DNA of 64,000 nucleotides from Cyanobacterium stanieri PCC 7202 (GTDB lineage: Bacteria; Cyanobacteriota; Cyanobacteriia; Cyanobacteriales; Cyanobacteriaceae): positions 1,054,001 to 1,118,000 of the forward strand of contig CP003940.1 in the NCBI GenBank assembly GCA_000317655.1, in the 5' to 3' direction. This document shows, in pieces, positions 44,964 through 54,003 of this stretch. The stretch's first letter is position 1, and the number at the start of each line of letters is the position of its first letter. The position numbers and the translations under genes were made by a program. The notes beneath the pieces are model-generated. The model saw only the letters and a list, made by a program, of their open reading frames with translations. It was not told where the DNA came from and searched no databases.

Positions 44964-47543
44964 CTCGATTTTCGGCATATCTTCTAAAGCAATAACGCGC
45001 CCTTCATCTTCAAAACCATCGATTTCATTGAAGTTTAAGTAACGGTATAATTCGCCCTTGAAAGGATCGATTTTCTCAGAAACGATCGCCCTGTACTCCT
45101 CCACAGTGGGGATCTTGCCCAGTAAAGCACATACCGCCGCCAATTCAGCACTACCAAGATAAACCCTTGCACCTTTACCCATACGGTTATTAAAATTACG
45201 GGTAGAGGTAGAAAATACCGTGGCATTATCTTCCACACGGGCTTGATTACCCATACAGAGAGAACAGCCCGGCATCTCAGTTCTAGCACCCGCCGCCGCA
45301 AACACACCATAAACCCCCTCATTGCGCAACTGTTGCTCATCCATGCGGGTAGGAGGACATATCCATAAACGCCCTTTCACAGTACCAGCACCCTCAAGGA
45401 TTTTCGCCGCCGCGCGGTAATGTCCGATGTTGGTCATACAAGAACCGATAAACACCTCATCTACCTTATCCCCAGCGCACTCACTCATGAGTTTAACATT
45501 ATCAGGATCATTGGGTGCCGCCACAATAGGCTCTTTAATGTCATCAAGGTTAACCACGATGGTATCGGCATATTCCACATCCTCATCCGCAGACATCAGG
45601 GAAGGATTTGCCAACCACTCTTCCATCTTGGCAATACGACGTAATAGGGTACGTGCATCCTGATAACCCCGGGCAATCATATTTTTCATCAAACTAACAT
45701 TGGAGCGCAGATATTCCGCCACGGTTTCCTCACTTAGTTTAATGGTACTACCAGAACAAGAACGTTCGGCGGTTGCGTCGGTTAGCTCGAAAGCCTGTTC
45801 TACTTTCAAGTCGGGTAAACCTTCCATCTCCATAATACGACCATTGAAGACATTTATTTTGTCCCCTTTCCCTGCGGTTAACTTGCCTTCTTGCATGGCT
45901 ACCCAAGGAATGGCGTTAACGATGTCTCGTAAAGTTACCCCGGGTTGTAATTCTCCTGTAAACTTGACCAATACGGACTCAGGCATATCCAAAGGCATAG
46001 CACCCAAAGCCGCCGCAAAAGCCACTAACCCAGAACCTGCGGGGAAGGAAATACCCAAGGGGAAACGGGTATGAGAATCGCCCCCAGTGCCGACTGTATC
46101 GGGTAATAACATACGGTTTAACCAAGAGTGAATGATGCCATCCCCCGGTTTGAGGGCAACACCGCCACGGGTAGCGAAAAAGTCGGGTAAGTCTTTGTGG
46201 GTTTTGATGTCCACGGGTTTGGGATAAGCGGCGGTATGGCAGAAGGTTTGGAGGGTTAAATCGGCGTTGAAACCTAAACAGGCTAATTCTTTTAATTCAT
46301 CCCTTGTCATGGGGCCTGTGGTATCCTGAGAGCCAACGGTGGTCATAATGGGTTCGCAAGATGTACCGGGGCGGATTCCTTCTACGCCACAGGCTTTACC
46401 GACCATTTTTTGAGCGAGGGTGAATCCTTTACCGCTATCTTGGGGGGGGGTAGGACGTACAAAGAGGGTACTAGGATCTAATCCCAAGGCTTGACGGGTT
46501 TTATCGGTCAAAGCTCTACCAATTAAGAGGGGAATACGCCCCCCTGCCCTAACTTCGTCTAAGATGGTTTCGGGTTTGATGGTAAAGGTGGTGAGGGTTT
46601 CACCGTTTTCGTTGGTGATTTTGCCTTCGTAGGGGTGAATGGTGATGACATCCCCTGTATTAAACTGATTAACGTCACATTCGATGGGTAGAGCGCCAGA
46701 GTCTTCGGCGGTGTTGAAGAAAATAGGGGCAATTTTTCCACCAAGAATATAACCCCCTGCTTTTTTGTTGGGTACGAAGGGGATTTCTTCGCCGAGATGC
46801 CATAGTACGGAGTTGATGGCGGATTTACGGGATGAGCCTGTACCCACTACATCCCCCACATAGGCGACGGGATGTCCTTTTTCCTTGAGTTTAGCAATGG
46901 TTTCTAATCCTTCTGGCATCCTTGATTCCAACATGGCGAGGGCATGGAGGGGGATGTCGGGGCGGGTGGTGGCATGGGGGGCGGGAGATAAATCATCGGT
47001 GTTGGTTTCCCCTTCTACTTTGAATACTGTGACGGTAATGGTTTCGGGTACTTTGGGTTTACTGATAAACCATGAACCTTCTGCCCATGCGTCGATTACT
47101 TGTTTGGCGTAGGAGTTGCTTTCTGATAGTTCTAATACGTCGTTGAAGGCATCAAAGACGAGTAAAGTTTTGCTAAGGGCGATCGCAGCTTCGGAGGCGA
47201 TATTACTATCCTTAGATTTCAATAAACCGACAAGAGACTGCACATTATAACCACCCATCATAGTACCTAAAAGGCTTACAGCTCCTTGCCTAGAGATGAT
47301 AGGGGAGGTTAATTCACCCTTGGCGATCGCAGTCAAAAATCCAGCTTTGACATAGGATGCTTCGTCCACTCCGGGGGGGATGCGATCGCGCAGTAGCATC
47401 ATTAATTCTTCTTTCAATTCCTCGGGGGGATTTTGCAACATTTCGCATAGGTGCGATGTTTGTTCAGCGGTGAGAGGTAAGGGGGGAATGCCTTGTTTTG
47501 CTCTTTCTTCTACGTGTTGATGATATTCTTCTAACCAAGTCAT
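44940..47543 (-). CDS. acnB: Bifunctional aconitate hydratase 2 / 2-methylisocitrate dehydratase
   Basis: TCA-cycle aconitase of the AcnB type: citrate to isocitrate through cis-aconitate. 867 residues with the AcnB order: N-terminal HEAT-like domain (about 1-160), swivel domain (from about 165), then the 4Fe-4S core. Cluster Cys ligands are in FIGSCMTNIGHYR and MPGCSLCMGNQARV; the substrate Arg/Ser are in STSTRNFNNRMG. HIP1 sites lie in the N-terminal region. Its 3' end is the parent of the direct repeats in the XisH/XisI island. Confidence 0.97.
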   Translation of the reverse strand: MTWLEEYHQHVEERAKQGIPPLPLTAEQTSHLCEMLQNPPEELKEELMMLLRDRIPPGVDEASYVKAGFLTAIAKGELTSPIISRQGAVSLLGTMMGGYNVQSLVGLLKSKDSNIASEAAIALSKTLLVFDAFNDVLELSESNSYAKQVIDAWAEGSWFISKPKVPETITVTVFKVEGETNTDDLSPAPHATTRPDIPLHALAMLESRMPEGLETIAKLKEKGHPVAYVGDVVGTGSSRKSAINSVLWHLGEEIPFVPNKKAGGYILGGKIAPIFFNTAEDSGALPIECDVNQFNTGDVITIHPYEGKITNENGETLTTFTIKPETILDEVRAGGRIPLLIGRALTDKTRQALGLDPSTLFVRPTPPQDSGKGFTLAQKMVGKACGVEGIRPGTSCEPIMTTVGSQDTTGPMTRDELKELACLGFNADLTLQTFCHTAAYPKPVDIKTHKDLPDFFATRGGVALKPGDGIIHSWLNRMLLPDTVGTGGDSHTRFPLGISFPAGSGLVAFAAALGAMPLDMPESVLVKFTGELQPGVTLRDIVNAIPWVAMQEGKLTAGKGDKINVFNGRIMEMEGLPDLKVEQAFELTDATAERSCSGSTIKLSEETVAEYLRSNVSLMKNMIARGYQDARTLLRRIAKMEEWLANPSLMSADEDVEYADTIVVNLDDIKEPIVAAPNDPDNVKLMSECAGDKVDEVFIGSCMTNIGHYRAAAKILEGAGTVKGRLWICPPTRMDEQQLRNEGVYGVFAAAGARTEMPGCSLCMGNQARVEDNATVFSTSTRNFNNRMGKGARVYLGSAELAAVCALLGKIPTVEEYRAIVSEKIDPFKGELYRYLNFNEIDGFEDEGRVIALEDMPKIEDILGMPV

Positions 47544-47672
47544 AATATTTATGCTTATTTTTTTCTATAATTTACTATTTTAAGCATATTAGGGTTGTGA
47601 GGTTTTGTATCGAGATTTATAGTAATTGAGATAGTTGACAATTTTGTATTAACTGAACTATTAGAAAACTTA

Positions 47673-47768
47673 ATGAGTGGTGTTAATTATCCTATCGAAT
47701 TGGATACAAGACATATTGCTAAACATTTACCCAATACACCTCCAATGCAAAGACTTTTGAGAAAATGA
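47673..47768 (+). CDS. Short ORF, possibly the remnant of a longer gene
   Basis: From ATG 47673 the frame encodes MSGVNYPIELDTRHIAKHLP and ends NTPPMQRLLRK (31 residues). The frame stays open upstream to 47601 with protein-like sequence (IVIEIVDNFVLTELLENL) but no start codon. It may therefore be the tail of a decayed gene or a small gene with an unusual start. It lies 33 bases before the 88-residue gene and may share its transcript. Confidence 0.35.
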   Translation: MSGVNYPIELDTRHIAKHLPNTPPMQRLLRK

Positions 47769-47801
47769 TACTAAACCTATTTTATGGAGAAATAAAAATC
47801 G

Positions 47802-48068
47802 ATGAATACAACAAATACCATGTTATCCCCAGAACAAAACCAAGTAGAAAATGATTGGGAATTTACAGAAGTATGGATCGATCCAATGTTAAATCCTCCT
47901 TATTTACTTTTATTATTAGCTAATACTCAAGGGAAATTCAATATTTATGATCCTGCTAAAGATTATCAAATAATATTTTCTACCGATGATTATGAAACAG
48001 CAAAACTATGGTTATTGGAAGATGAGTATGAGCCAATACAAGGAAAATTTAGATTTGATGATTTGTAA
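47802..48068 (+). CDS. Small acidic protein of unknown function
   Basis: An 88-residue acidic protein with a clear ATG: ENDWEFTEVWIDPMLNPPYL, LLLLANTQGKFNIYDPAKDY, then ETAKLWLLEDEYEPIQGKF. Mixed alpha/beta, no membrane segment. Not recognised, but its protein-like composition supports a real gene. Confidence 0.6.
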   Translation: MNTTNTMLSPEQNQVENDWEFTEVWIDPMLNPPYLLLLLANTQGKFNIYDPAKDYQIIFSTDDYETAKLWLLEDEYEPIQGKFRFDDL

Positions 48069-48169
48069 TAAAAAAAATAACTTTTAAGCCATTATTAAAT
48101 CTATTTATCTTCTTTTTGGACTCATTTTTGTTTCCTTACTTATTCTCTTGCAATTTTTTCTTAGTCTAA

Positions 48170-48295
48170 ACTACAGATAACAAGTATAGTTGTCAAACAT
48201 ATTCAGCAAACTTTGGAGAAATTCATTGTGCTGATTTAAAAGATATTTCAGTGAGTGAAGTCAAAAAATGGTTAATGTATGATAATTTTTGCTGA
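48170..48295 (+). pseudogene. Remnant of an unidentified protein C-terminus
   Basis: The last 41 codons of an open frame ending SVSEVKKWLMYDNFC-stop, with coherent protein-like composition but no start codon or upstream continuation (stop at about 48167). Family unknown. Confidence 0.35.
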
Positions 48296-48301
48296 ATTAG
48301 G

Positions 48302-48365
48302 GCTCGGACGTTTGTAGTGATGGCTTTAGCCGTCATTAATAAGCTCTAAAGAGCTTACTACGAGC
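48302..48365. repeat. Structured palindromic repeat (three-way junction)
   Basis: Outer arms GCTCG (48302-48306) and CGAGC (48361-48365); inside them two adjacent hairpins, TGATGGCT-TT-AGCCGTCA and TAAGCTCT-AA-AGAGCTTA. One copy in this window. The design resembles dispersed palindromic repeats common in cyanobacterial genomes. Confidence 0.6.
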
Positions 48366-48581
48366 TTGGATGCGATTGAATTTTTGTCAGGATTAAGAAT
48401 GCAATAAGTGTTTTAAGGTGCGATCGCCCTTAGAAATAATCCGCTTCATATACAAATATTATAGATGTTGTTTTAGATCACGGCACCTTACTTTTTTGGG
48501 ATGCACTTTTTCGTCAATTTTGCAACACTTTGTAATATTTTTTTGCATTATAATGAAACTAAGAGTTCTAGGTGAATGAAT

Positions 48582-49025
48582 ATGACATTAATCAGACAAT
48601 TTCAAGTTAAAAAACTAGAATCAATTCAGGGAGGAATGTTTCATTTTTATACTCCCCAATCGAGTCATGAAACCATGTTAGTAGAAATTCCACCTCAAAG
48701 TATCGATGATTTGTTTGTTCATCACTTCCAAACTGACCAACTTTTAGTCGTCAAAGGTAGTTTTTTATTGGTCGTTTTACAAAATCGTCAATATCATTAT
48801 ATTCATCTCACTGAACAAAATCATCAAGTGGTTATCATCCCCCCAGGAATACCCCATAGTGCCATTAATTTATCCGACGACTCTTGTTTGTTGGTAAATG
48901 CAGTATTGCGCCATGGAGAGACTCATCCGAAAGATTATCAACCTGTCAAAAAACCGTTTGAGTATGATTTACAAAAAGCACGTAGTTTTTTCACCGAATC
49001 ACCTTTATTATCAATGATTGGATAA
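48582..49025 (+). CDS. Cupin-fold protein
   Basis: A 147-residue single-domain cupin: LVEIPPQSIDDLFVHHFQTD, LLVVKGSFLLVVL (first barrel part), then HQVVIIPPGIPHSAINLSDD (second motif with PxGxPH). One His of motif 1 may be present in VHHFQTDQ, so metal binding is possible. Function unknown. ATG at 48582 is chosen because AGG lies nine bases upstream; another ATG is at 48576. Confidence 0.75.
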   Translation: MTLIRQFQVKKLESIQGGMFHFYTPQSSHETMLVEIPPQSIDDLFVHHFQTDQLLVVKGSFLLVVLQNRQYHYIHLTEQNHQVVIIPPGIPHSAINLSDDSCLLVNAVLRHGETHPKDYQPVKKPFEYDLQKARSFFTESPLLSMIG

Positions 49026-49067
49026 TATGTGTTATTTAGTATCTTTGGTGAAACATACTTTTTGTAA

Positions 49068-49259
49068 ATGATAGATAACACAGATAAGATTAAAAAAATA
49101 ATTGATAATGCTTTAGCTGATGGACGACTTAATCGTAAAGAAAGTGAGTTGATTAGAAATGCTGTTTATAATGATGGCTTGATTACTGGTGAAAAAGCAA
49201 AACTTTGGCGAGAGTTACAGAAGAAAGTTACCAATGGGGAAATTCTTTTGGAAAATTGA
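49068..49259 (+). CDS. Small helical protein of unknown function
   Basis: A 63-residue charged, helical protein: DKIKKIIDNALADGRLNRKE, SELIRNAVYNDGLITGEK, then an end EILLEN. The spacing ADGRLNRKE...DGLITGEK resembles small regulatory or TerB-like helical domains. 43 bases after the cupin gene, so perhaps co-transcribed. Not recognised further. Confidence 0.6.
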   Translation: MIDNTDKIKKIIDNALADGRLNRKESELIRNAVYNDGLITGEKAKLWRELQKKVTNGEILLEN

Positions 49260-49322
49260 CATTTGCTCGGGGAGAATTAACAATAAATAGTATCTATTCT
49301 CCTATTTTGAAAAAATTTCTCT

Positions 49323-50426
49323 ATGAAGTCTGAATTATTACAAACTCCCTTATATCCTTTATCTGTGGAAGCTAAGGCTAAGTTTACGAACTTTGCTGGT
49401 TGGGAAATGGCTGTGCAATATGAGGGATTAAAAAAAGAACATCAGGCAGTGAGGGAAGAAGCGGGAATGTTTGATATTTCCCACATGGGTAAATTTTATT
49501 TGCGAGGAAAAAATTTACGCTCGTCTTTGGGCTATCTTGTGCCGACAGATTTCTCCACCATGACGGAGGGTAAGGCTCAATATTCGGTATTGTTAAATGA
49601 GCATGGGGGGATTATTGACGATATTATTTTTTATTATCAGGGTTGCAGTGATGATGGGGTGGAGTCGGGAGTATTAATTGTTAATGCGGCTACTTATGAG
49701 AAGGATTGGAATTGGTTAAATACAAATTTGGCATCAAAGGGGATTGAGTTGTTGGATAAATCTCAAGATTTGGCTTTGGTGGCTATTCAAGGGCCAAGGG
49801 CAGAGGATTATTTACAGTCTTTTTTGGGCATTGATTTAAGTATTTTAAGCGCTTTTGAGCATTTGACTACCACTTTTGAAGGGCAAAAGGTTTTTGTGGC
49901 TCGTACAGGTTACACTGGGGAGGATGGTTTTGAGGTGATGACTACTACTACTGTAGCACAAGACATGTGGCGATCGCACTTAGAACAAGGAGTAACGCCT
50001 TGCGGTTTGGGGGCAAGGGATACCCTTCGATTAGAAGCGGGTATGAGTTTGTATGGGCAAGAAATAGACGAAACCACTACCCCCCTTGAGGCTGGATTGG
50101 GATGGTTAGTGAATCTTAACCGTGAGGATGATTTTATGGGGCGTGAAATCCTCGTCAAACAAAAACAAGAGGGCTTAACTAAAAAGTTGGTGGGTTTACA
50201 GATGGAGGGAAGATATATCGCCCGTCATGGTTATCTCATTAAATATAATAATAATACTGTGGGGGAAGTGACTAGCGGCACCCTTTCTCCTACCCTCAAC
50301 AGTGCGATCGCCCTTGGTTATTTACCCGTAGAATTAAGTAAACTAGGGCAAACCGTGGACATAGAAATCAGAGGTAAACTCTACCGGGCTAAAGTCGTCA
50401 AAAAACCTTTCTATCGCCGAAAATAA
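49323..50426 (+). CDS. gcvT: Aminomethyltransferase (glycine cleavage T-protein)
   Basis: T-protein of the glycine cleavage system: releases ammonia from aminomethyl-lipoyl H-protein and passes the C1 unit to tetrahydrofolate; important in photorespiratory glycine use. 367 residues. Key parts: TNFAGWEMAVQYEGLKKEHQ, FDISHMGKFYLRG, LALVAIQGPRAEDYL, RTGYTGEDGFEV, GLGARDTLRLEAGMSLYGQE and C-terminal VTSGTLSPTLN. Single gene; gcvH and gcvP are not in the window. Confidence 0.96.
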   Translation: MKSELLQTPLYPLSVEAKAKFTNFAGWEMAVQYEGLKKEHQAVREEAGMFDISHMGKFYLRGKNLRSSLGYLVPTDFSTMTEGKAQYSVLLNEHGGIIDDIIFYYQGCSDDGVESGVLIVNAATYEKDWNWLNTNLASKGIELLDKSQDLALVAIQGPRAEDYLQSFLGIDLSILSAFEHLTTTFEGQKVFVARTGYTGEDGFEVMTTTTVAQDMWRSHLEQGVTPCGLGARDTLRLEAGMSLYGQEIDETTTPLEAGLGWLVNLNREDDFMGREILVKQKQEGLTKKLVGLQMEGRYIARHGYLIKYNNNTVGEVTSGTLSPTLNSAIALGYLPVELSKLGQTVDIEIRGKLYRAKVVKKPFYRRK

Positions 50427-50594
50427 GAGTAGTTACGGGCTATTAATTTTTACAAAAATGGAAATAGCAATATTATTGATCACTTTTACCTTAACACCAT
50501 TCCCCATTGCCCATTCCCTATTCCCCGAAATGATGTTGTTATAATTGTTTAAAGAAATATAAATAAATATTAAGCAATTTTAACAAAATTCCCC

Positions 50595-52076
50595 ATGGTA
50601 CAAACAGAAAAGAAACCAGTAGAAACCAAATCCTATAGTTTAGAAGATTGGCGTAAAGGTTACGAATCTCAACCCCAAGAAAAAGAATACTGGATAGAAG
50701 ATATAGAAGGAGAAATCCCTGCCGACTTGCGAGGTACACTATATCGTAATGGCCCTGGGTTATTAGAAGTATATGGCACACCCTTAAATCATCCCTTTGA
50801 TGGAGATGGCATGATTTGCTCATTTAAATTTACCGATGAGGGCTGTTATTTTCGTAATAGCTATGTAAAAACTAAAGAATATTTGGAAGAAAAACAAGCT
50901 CAAAAAATGCTCTATCGAGGGGTATTTGGTAGCCAAAAGCCGGGGGGGATTTTAGGTAATATATTTGATATAAAAGTAAAAAATATTGCCAATACTAATG
51001 TTATTAAACTAGGAAAAAAATTATTAGCATTGTGGGAAGCCGCTTTACCTTATTATTTAGATCCAGAAACCTTAGAAACAAAAAAAATAGATAATTTAGA
51101 TGGTATCTTAAAAGATAGTGATGTTTTTTCTGCTCATCCTAGATTAGATCCTCACTCACCATTTAATAACGGTAAACCATCCCTAATTAACTTTGGTATT
51201 AAACCGGGTTTATCTAGCACCATCAATATTTATGAGTTTGATTTAGAAGGAAATCTATTACAACAATATAGCCATATTACCCCCGGATTTTGCTTTATTC
51301 ATGACTTTTTAATAACCCCTAACTATATTATTTTCTTCCAAAATCCTACCAGTTATAATCCCTTACCTTTTGTATTGGGTATGAAGGGGGCAGGAGAATG
51401 TTTAGATTTTAAAGAAAATGAACCCACCAAAATTATTTTGATTCCTCGTCATGCCCCCCATAAGAATGTGATTACCTTAGAAGCCAACGCAGGATTTATT
51501 TTTCACCATGCGAATGCTTTTGAAAAAGACGAAAAAACTTTAATTATTGATTCAGTATGTTATGCCAAACTAAGTCAAATTAACCCTGATAAAAGTTATA
51601 AAGAGGTCAACTTTGATGAACTTGCACCAGGACAATTATTTCGTTTTAAACTAGATTTAAATAATCAAAAAGTAGAAAAAGAGTTACTCAATCAACGGTG
51701 TGTTGAATTTCCTTTTATAAATCCTGAAAATGTCGGGAGAGATTATCGTTATTTGTTCATCGGTGCTACCCATAACTCCACTAAAAATGCTCCTTTACAG
51801 GGGTTATTGAAATTTGATTTACATACCAACGAAGAACAATTATACTCCTTTGCCCCTAAAGGTTTTGCTGGTGAGCCTGTTTTTGTACCCAAAAGTAATG
51901 CTACTGCAGAGGATGATGCTTGGATATTAGATTTAATTTATGACTCCGAAAATCATCGCTCGGATTTGGTGATATTTGATGGTAAAGACATTTCCCAACC
52001 TGTAGCTACTTTGCACCTTAAGCAACATATCCCCTATGGTTTGCATGGTAGTTGGGCGGGAATAATGAATAATTGA
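50595..52076 (+). CDS. Carotenoid oxygenase (apocarotenoid-15,15'-oxygenase type)
   Basis: A 493-residue non-haem iron enzyme of the RPE65/CCD family, like Synechocystis ACO (sll1541), which cleaves apocarotenals to retinal. The four iron-binding His are in SAHPRLDP, FIHDF, IFHHANAF and GLHGSW (the last at residue 484, the same number as in ACO); the family start RGTLYRNGPGLLEVYG and HPFDGDGMICSF are present. Probably membrane-associated. The last two residues before the stop come from a TTGATAAT repeat. TATAAT at 50540-50545 may be its -10. Confidence 0.92.
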   Translation: MVQTEKKPVETKSYSLEDWRKGYESQPQEKEYWIEDIEGEIPADLRGTLYRNGPGLLEVYGTPLNHPFDGDGMICSFKFTDEGCYFRNSYVKTKEYLEEKQAQKMLYRGVFGSQKPGGILGNIFDIKVKNIANTNVIKLGKKLLALWEAALPYYLDPETLETKKIDNLDGILKDSDVFSAHPRLDPHSPFNNGKPSLINFGIKPGLSSTINIYEFDLEGNLLQQYSHITPGFCFIHDFLITPNYIIFFQNPTSYNPLPFVLGMKGAGECLDFKENEPTKIILIPRHAPHKNVITLEANAGFIFHHANAFEKDEKTLIIDSVCYAKLSQINPDKSYKEVNFDELAPGQLFRFKLDLNNQKVEKELLNQRCVEFPFINPENVGRDYRYLFIGATHNSTKNAPLQGLLKFDLHTNEEQLYSFAPKGFAGEPVFVPKSNATAEDDAWILDLIYDSENHRSDLVIFDGKDISQPVATLHLKQHIPYGLHGSWAGIMNN

Positions 52077-52100
52077 TAATGGAGAATTGATAATTATTTA
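52066..52100. repeat. AATTGATAAT-type repeat at the carotenoid oxygenase 3' end
   Basis: AATAATTGATAATGG and GAATTGATAATT units covering the stop codon of the gene; same family as the runs at 12441, 16571 and 22371. Confidence 0.6.
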
Positions 52101-52141
52101 TTTGATCAATTGTGTAATGTTTTGATAAACAGTTATCATTC

Positions 52142-52170
52142 AAGTCCCCCAATTTTGGGGGATTTAGAGG
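52142..52170 (+). repeat. Dispersed repeat R1, diverged copy
   Basis: AAGTCCCCCAATTTTGGGGG followed by ATTTAGAGG; same layout as the other R1 copies with AATTTT in the loop and the tail GGGGGC changed to GAGG. Confidence 0.7.
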
Positions 52171-52229
52171 AAAAAACTAACTTTTTTAACCGTGGGCATT
52201 GCCCACCCTACTTTGTGAGGAATCAAATA

Positions 52230-53060
52230 ATGCAGATAAGAAATTATAATTTTCACTGGAATCAGCGCACCTATATCATGGGTATTCTTAATGTTACTCC
52301 CGATAGTTTTAGCGATGGGGGGGAATATAATGAGCTAGAAAGGGCGGTAAATCAAGCTCTAATGATGGTAAAAGATGGAGCGGATATAATTGATATTGGG
52401 GGGCAGTCGACTCGCCCTGGGGCGCCTGAAGTGAGTCTGGGGGAGGAGTTAAACAGGGTTATTCCCGTGATTGAGGCTATTCGTGAAAAGACTGATATTC
52501 CTATTTCTATTGATACTACTAAGGCTGAGGTGGCAAAAAGGGCGATCGCCTCTGGGGCTGATATAATTAATGATATATCAGGGGCAACATTCGATGGTCA
52601 GATGTTGGATACGGTGGCAGATTTACAAGTGCCGATTATTTTAATGCACATTCGGGGTAATCCTCAAACCATGCAAACCATGACGGATTATCAAGATTTG
52701 ATGGGAGAAATTAGAGATTTTTTCTTGGAGAGAATCGCCCTTTGCTTACAAAAAGGCATAGAAAAATCTCATATTATTTTAGATCCGGGCATTGGTTTTG
52801 CAAAAAATTATGAGCAAAATCTTGAGATATTAAATAAAATTCAAGACTTAAAAAATCTTGGTTTTCCTATCCTTATTGGTACTTCTCGAAAAAGTTTTAT
52901 TGGCAGAATACTCGAGGAAAATGATCCAACAAAAAGAGTCTGGGGAACTGCTGGGACTTGTTACCATGCCATTGCTCAAGGTGCTGATATACTGAGAGTT
53001 CATGATGTCGCTCCCATGGGTGATATTGCAAAAGTCGCCGATGCTTTAACTAGAAAATAG
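52230..53060 (+). CDS. folP: Dihydropteroate synthase
   Basis: Folate synthesis enzyme joining p-aminobenzoate to dihydropterin pyrophosphate; target of sulfonamides. 276 residues. Motifs: YIMGILNVTPDSFSDGG, DIIDIGGQSTRPGAPEVS, PISIDTTKAEVAKRAI, INDISGATFD, MHIRGNPQTMQ, ILDPGIGFAKNYEQN and the end VHDVAPM. Start ATG 52230 is chosen (GTGAGG nine bases upstream); the frame extends to 52110 through repeat sequence that is not expected to be coding. Confidence 0.96.
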   Translation: MQIRNYNFHWNQRTYIMGILNVTPDSFSDGGEYNELERAVNQALMMVKDGADIIDIGGQSTRPGAPEVSLGEELNRVIPVIEAIREKTDIPISIDTTKAEVAKRAIASGADIINDISGATFDGQMLDTVADLQVPIILMHIRGNPQTMQTMTDYQDLMGEIRDFFLERIALCLQKGIEKSHIILDPGIGFAKNYEQNLEILNKIQDLKNLGFPILIGTSRKSFIGRILEENDPTKRVWGTAGTCYHAIAQGADILRVHDVAPMGDIAKVADALTRK

Positions 53061-53074
53061 ATCATATTTTTTTG

Positions 53075-53101
53075 TTTTTGTTAACTGTTTCTTAACAAAA
53101 A
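53075..53101. terminator. AT-rich inverted repeat after folP
   Basis: TTTTTGTTAA (53075-53084) pairs with TTAACAAAAA (53092-53101) around a seven-base loop. A weak stem that may end the folP transcript; low GC makes this tentative. Confidence 0.3.
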
Positions 53102-53277
53102 TTAGTGCCTATTTTATTTTTTTTGTCCTATAATGGGAATAGGAAATAAAATAAAAAATTAAAAAAAATCTTTTCTTGGAAGACTAAAAGCATCTGATCA
53201 TAGTCTTTATTCCAAAGGATTTTAAATGGACGTGAACTATATTTATTTACTAAAATTTACACAGAAATAATTTAGTT

Positions 53278-53745
53278 ATGATACCAAAAATTATCACTCA
53301 TACCATCCTATGGGGTTCTCTTTTAGGGCTAGGGGCGATCGCCCCTAGTATTGCTCCTGTGGTTGCTCAAACTCCCCCCGCGCAAACCTATCAACCTGGG
53401 CCATGGCAACCCCTCGCCAGAGTAAATCCCCAAAGACCAATTACCATCAATGTAATCAACCAAACAGGTTTGAGCGTAGATGCAGGTTTTACTGATACCA
53501 GAAGGGATCCTATCACCATTCAAAATGGACGCACAGGCACCATCAGAAGCCTAGAAGGCCCCCTTTATCTACTGGTATATGTAAATGAATCTAATCCCAG
53601 TTTTAGAGGGCTAGATCTCAATTACCAGGTAAGGGTACAAGAAGGCAGTAACACTATTAATGTGACTGTGCAAAGGACATCTTCCGATAGAAATGCCACC
53701 ATGACTCTTAATGTGGATGAGTTTGGCGGTATTTATTTGTATTAA
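53278..53745 (+). CDS. Exported beta-rich protein of unknown function
   Basis: A 155-residue secreted protein. Signal peptide ILWGSLLGLGAIAPSIAPVV with likely cleavage after VVAQ. The mature part begins with a Pro/Gln-rich stretch, then a beta-rich domain (ITINVINQTGLSVDAGFTD ... NTINVTVQRTSS) ending FGGIYLY. No family recognised. TATAAT at 53129-53134 may be part of its promoter. A HIP1 site lies inside the signal peptide coding sequence. Confidence 0.7.
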   Translation: MIPKIITHTILWGSLLGLGAIAPSIAPVVAQTPPAQTYQPGPWQPLARVNPQRPITINVINQTGLSVDAGFTDTRRDPITIQNGRTGTIRSLEGPLYLLVYVNESNPSFRGLDLNYQVRVQEGSNTINVTVQRTSSDRNATMTLNVDEFGGIYLY

Positions 53746-53913
53746 CTCGAGTTCGGGATAACATTTTTAGTCTTTACAAATAAAGGTGTCAGGTATCGGG
53801 TATCAGGTGTTAGGTTAAAGAATTTACAAAAAGTCTATGTTAGGGGTTGATGAAAAAGTGGGGTCATGAGGGAGAATTGACAATGAACAATGAACAAACT
53901 ATGACCTGCCACC

Positions 53914-53991
53914 TGCAACCTGCCGCCTGAAACCTGTACGGACGTACCATGTTACGTCCCCTACCATACTGACAACTATTATCCCGAACTG
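53914..53991 (-). repeat. MITE-like palindromic element R3, copy 2 (inverted)
   Basis: Reverse copy of the element at 35851-35925: CCTGTACGGACGTACCATGT, then TACGTCCCCTACCATACTGA and TTATCCCGAACT. Its core palindrome (53940-53959) has two changes relative to copy 1. Confidence 0.75.
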
Positions 53992-54003
53992 AGGTTGTAT
54001 TAA

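Larger units (their letters stand above)
48069..48581. other. Long intergenic region with gene remains and a structured repeat
   Basis: A 513-base spacer. It holds an open stretch about 48170-48295 reading NKYSCQTYSANFGEIHC then ADLKDISVSEVKKWLMYDNF without a start (a likely gene remnant), a three-way-junction repeat (48302-48365), a HIP1 site near 48419, and a TATAAT at 48549-48554 that may belong to the cupin gene promoter. Confidence 0.5.

Noticed and set aside
45420-46074. Plus-strand ORFs inside acnB
   Set aside because: Antisense shadows of acnB with no family resemblance.
49260-49322. Glycine riboswitch before gcvT
   Set aside because: The spacer is only 63 bases and AT-rich, with none of the paired glycine-aptamer features.
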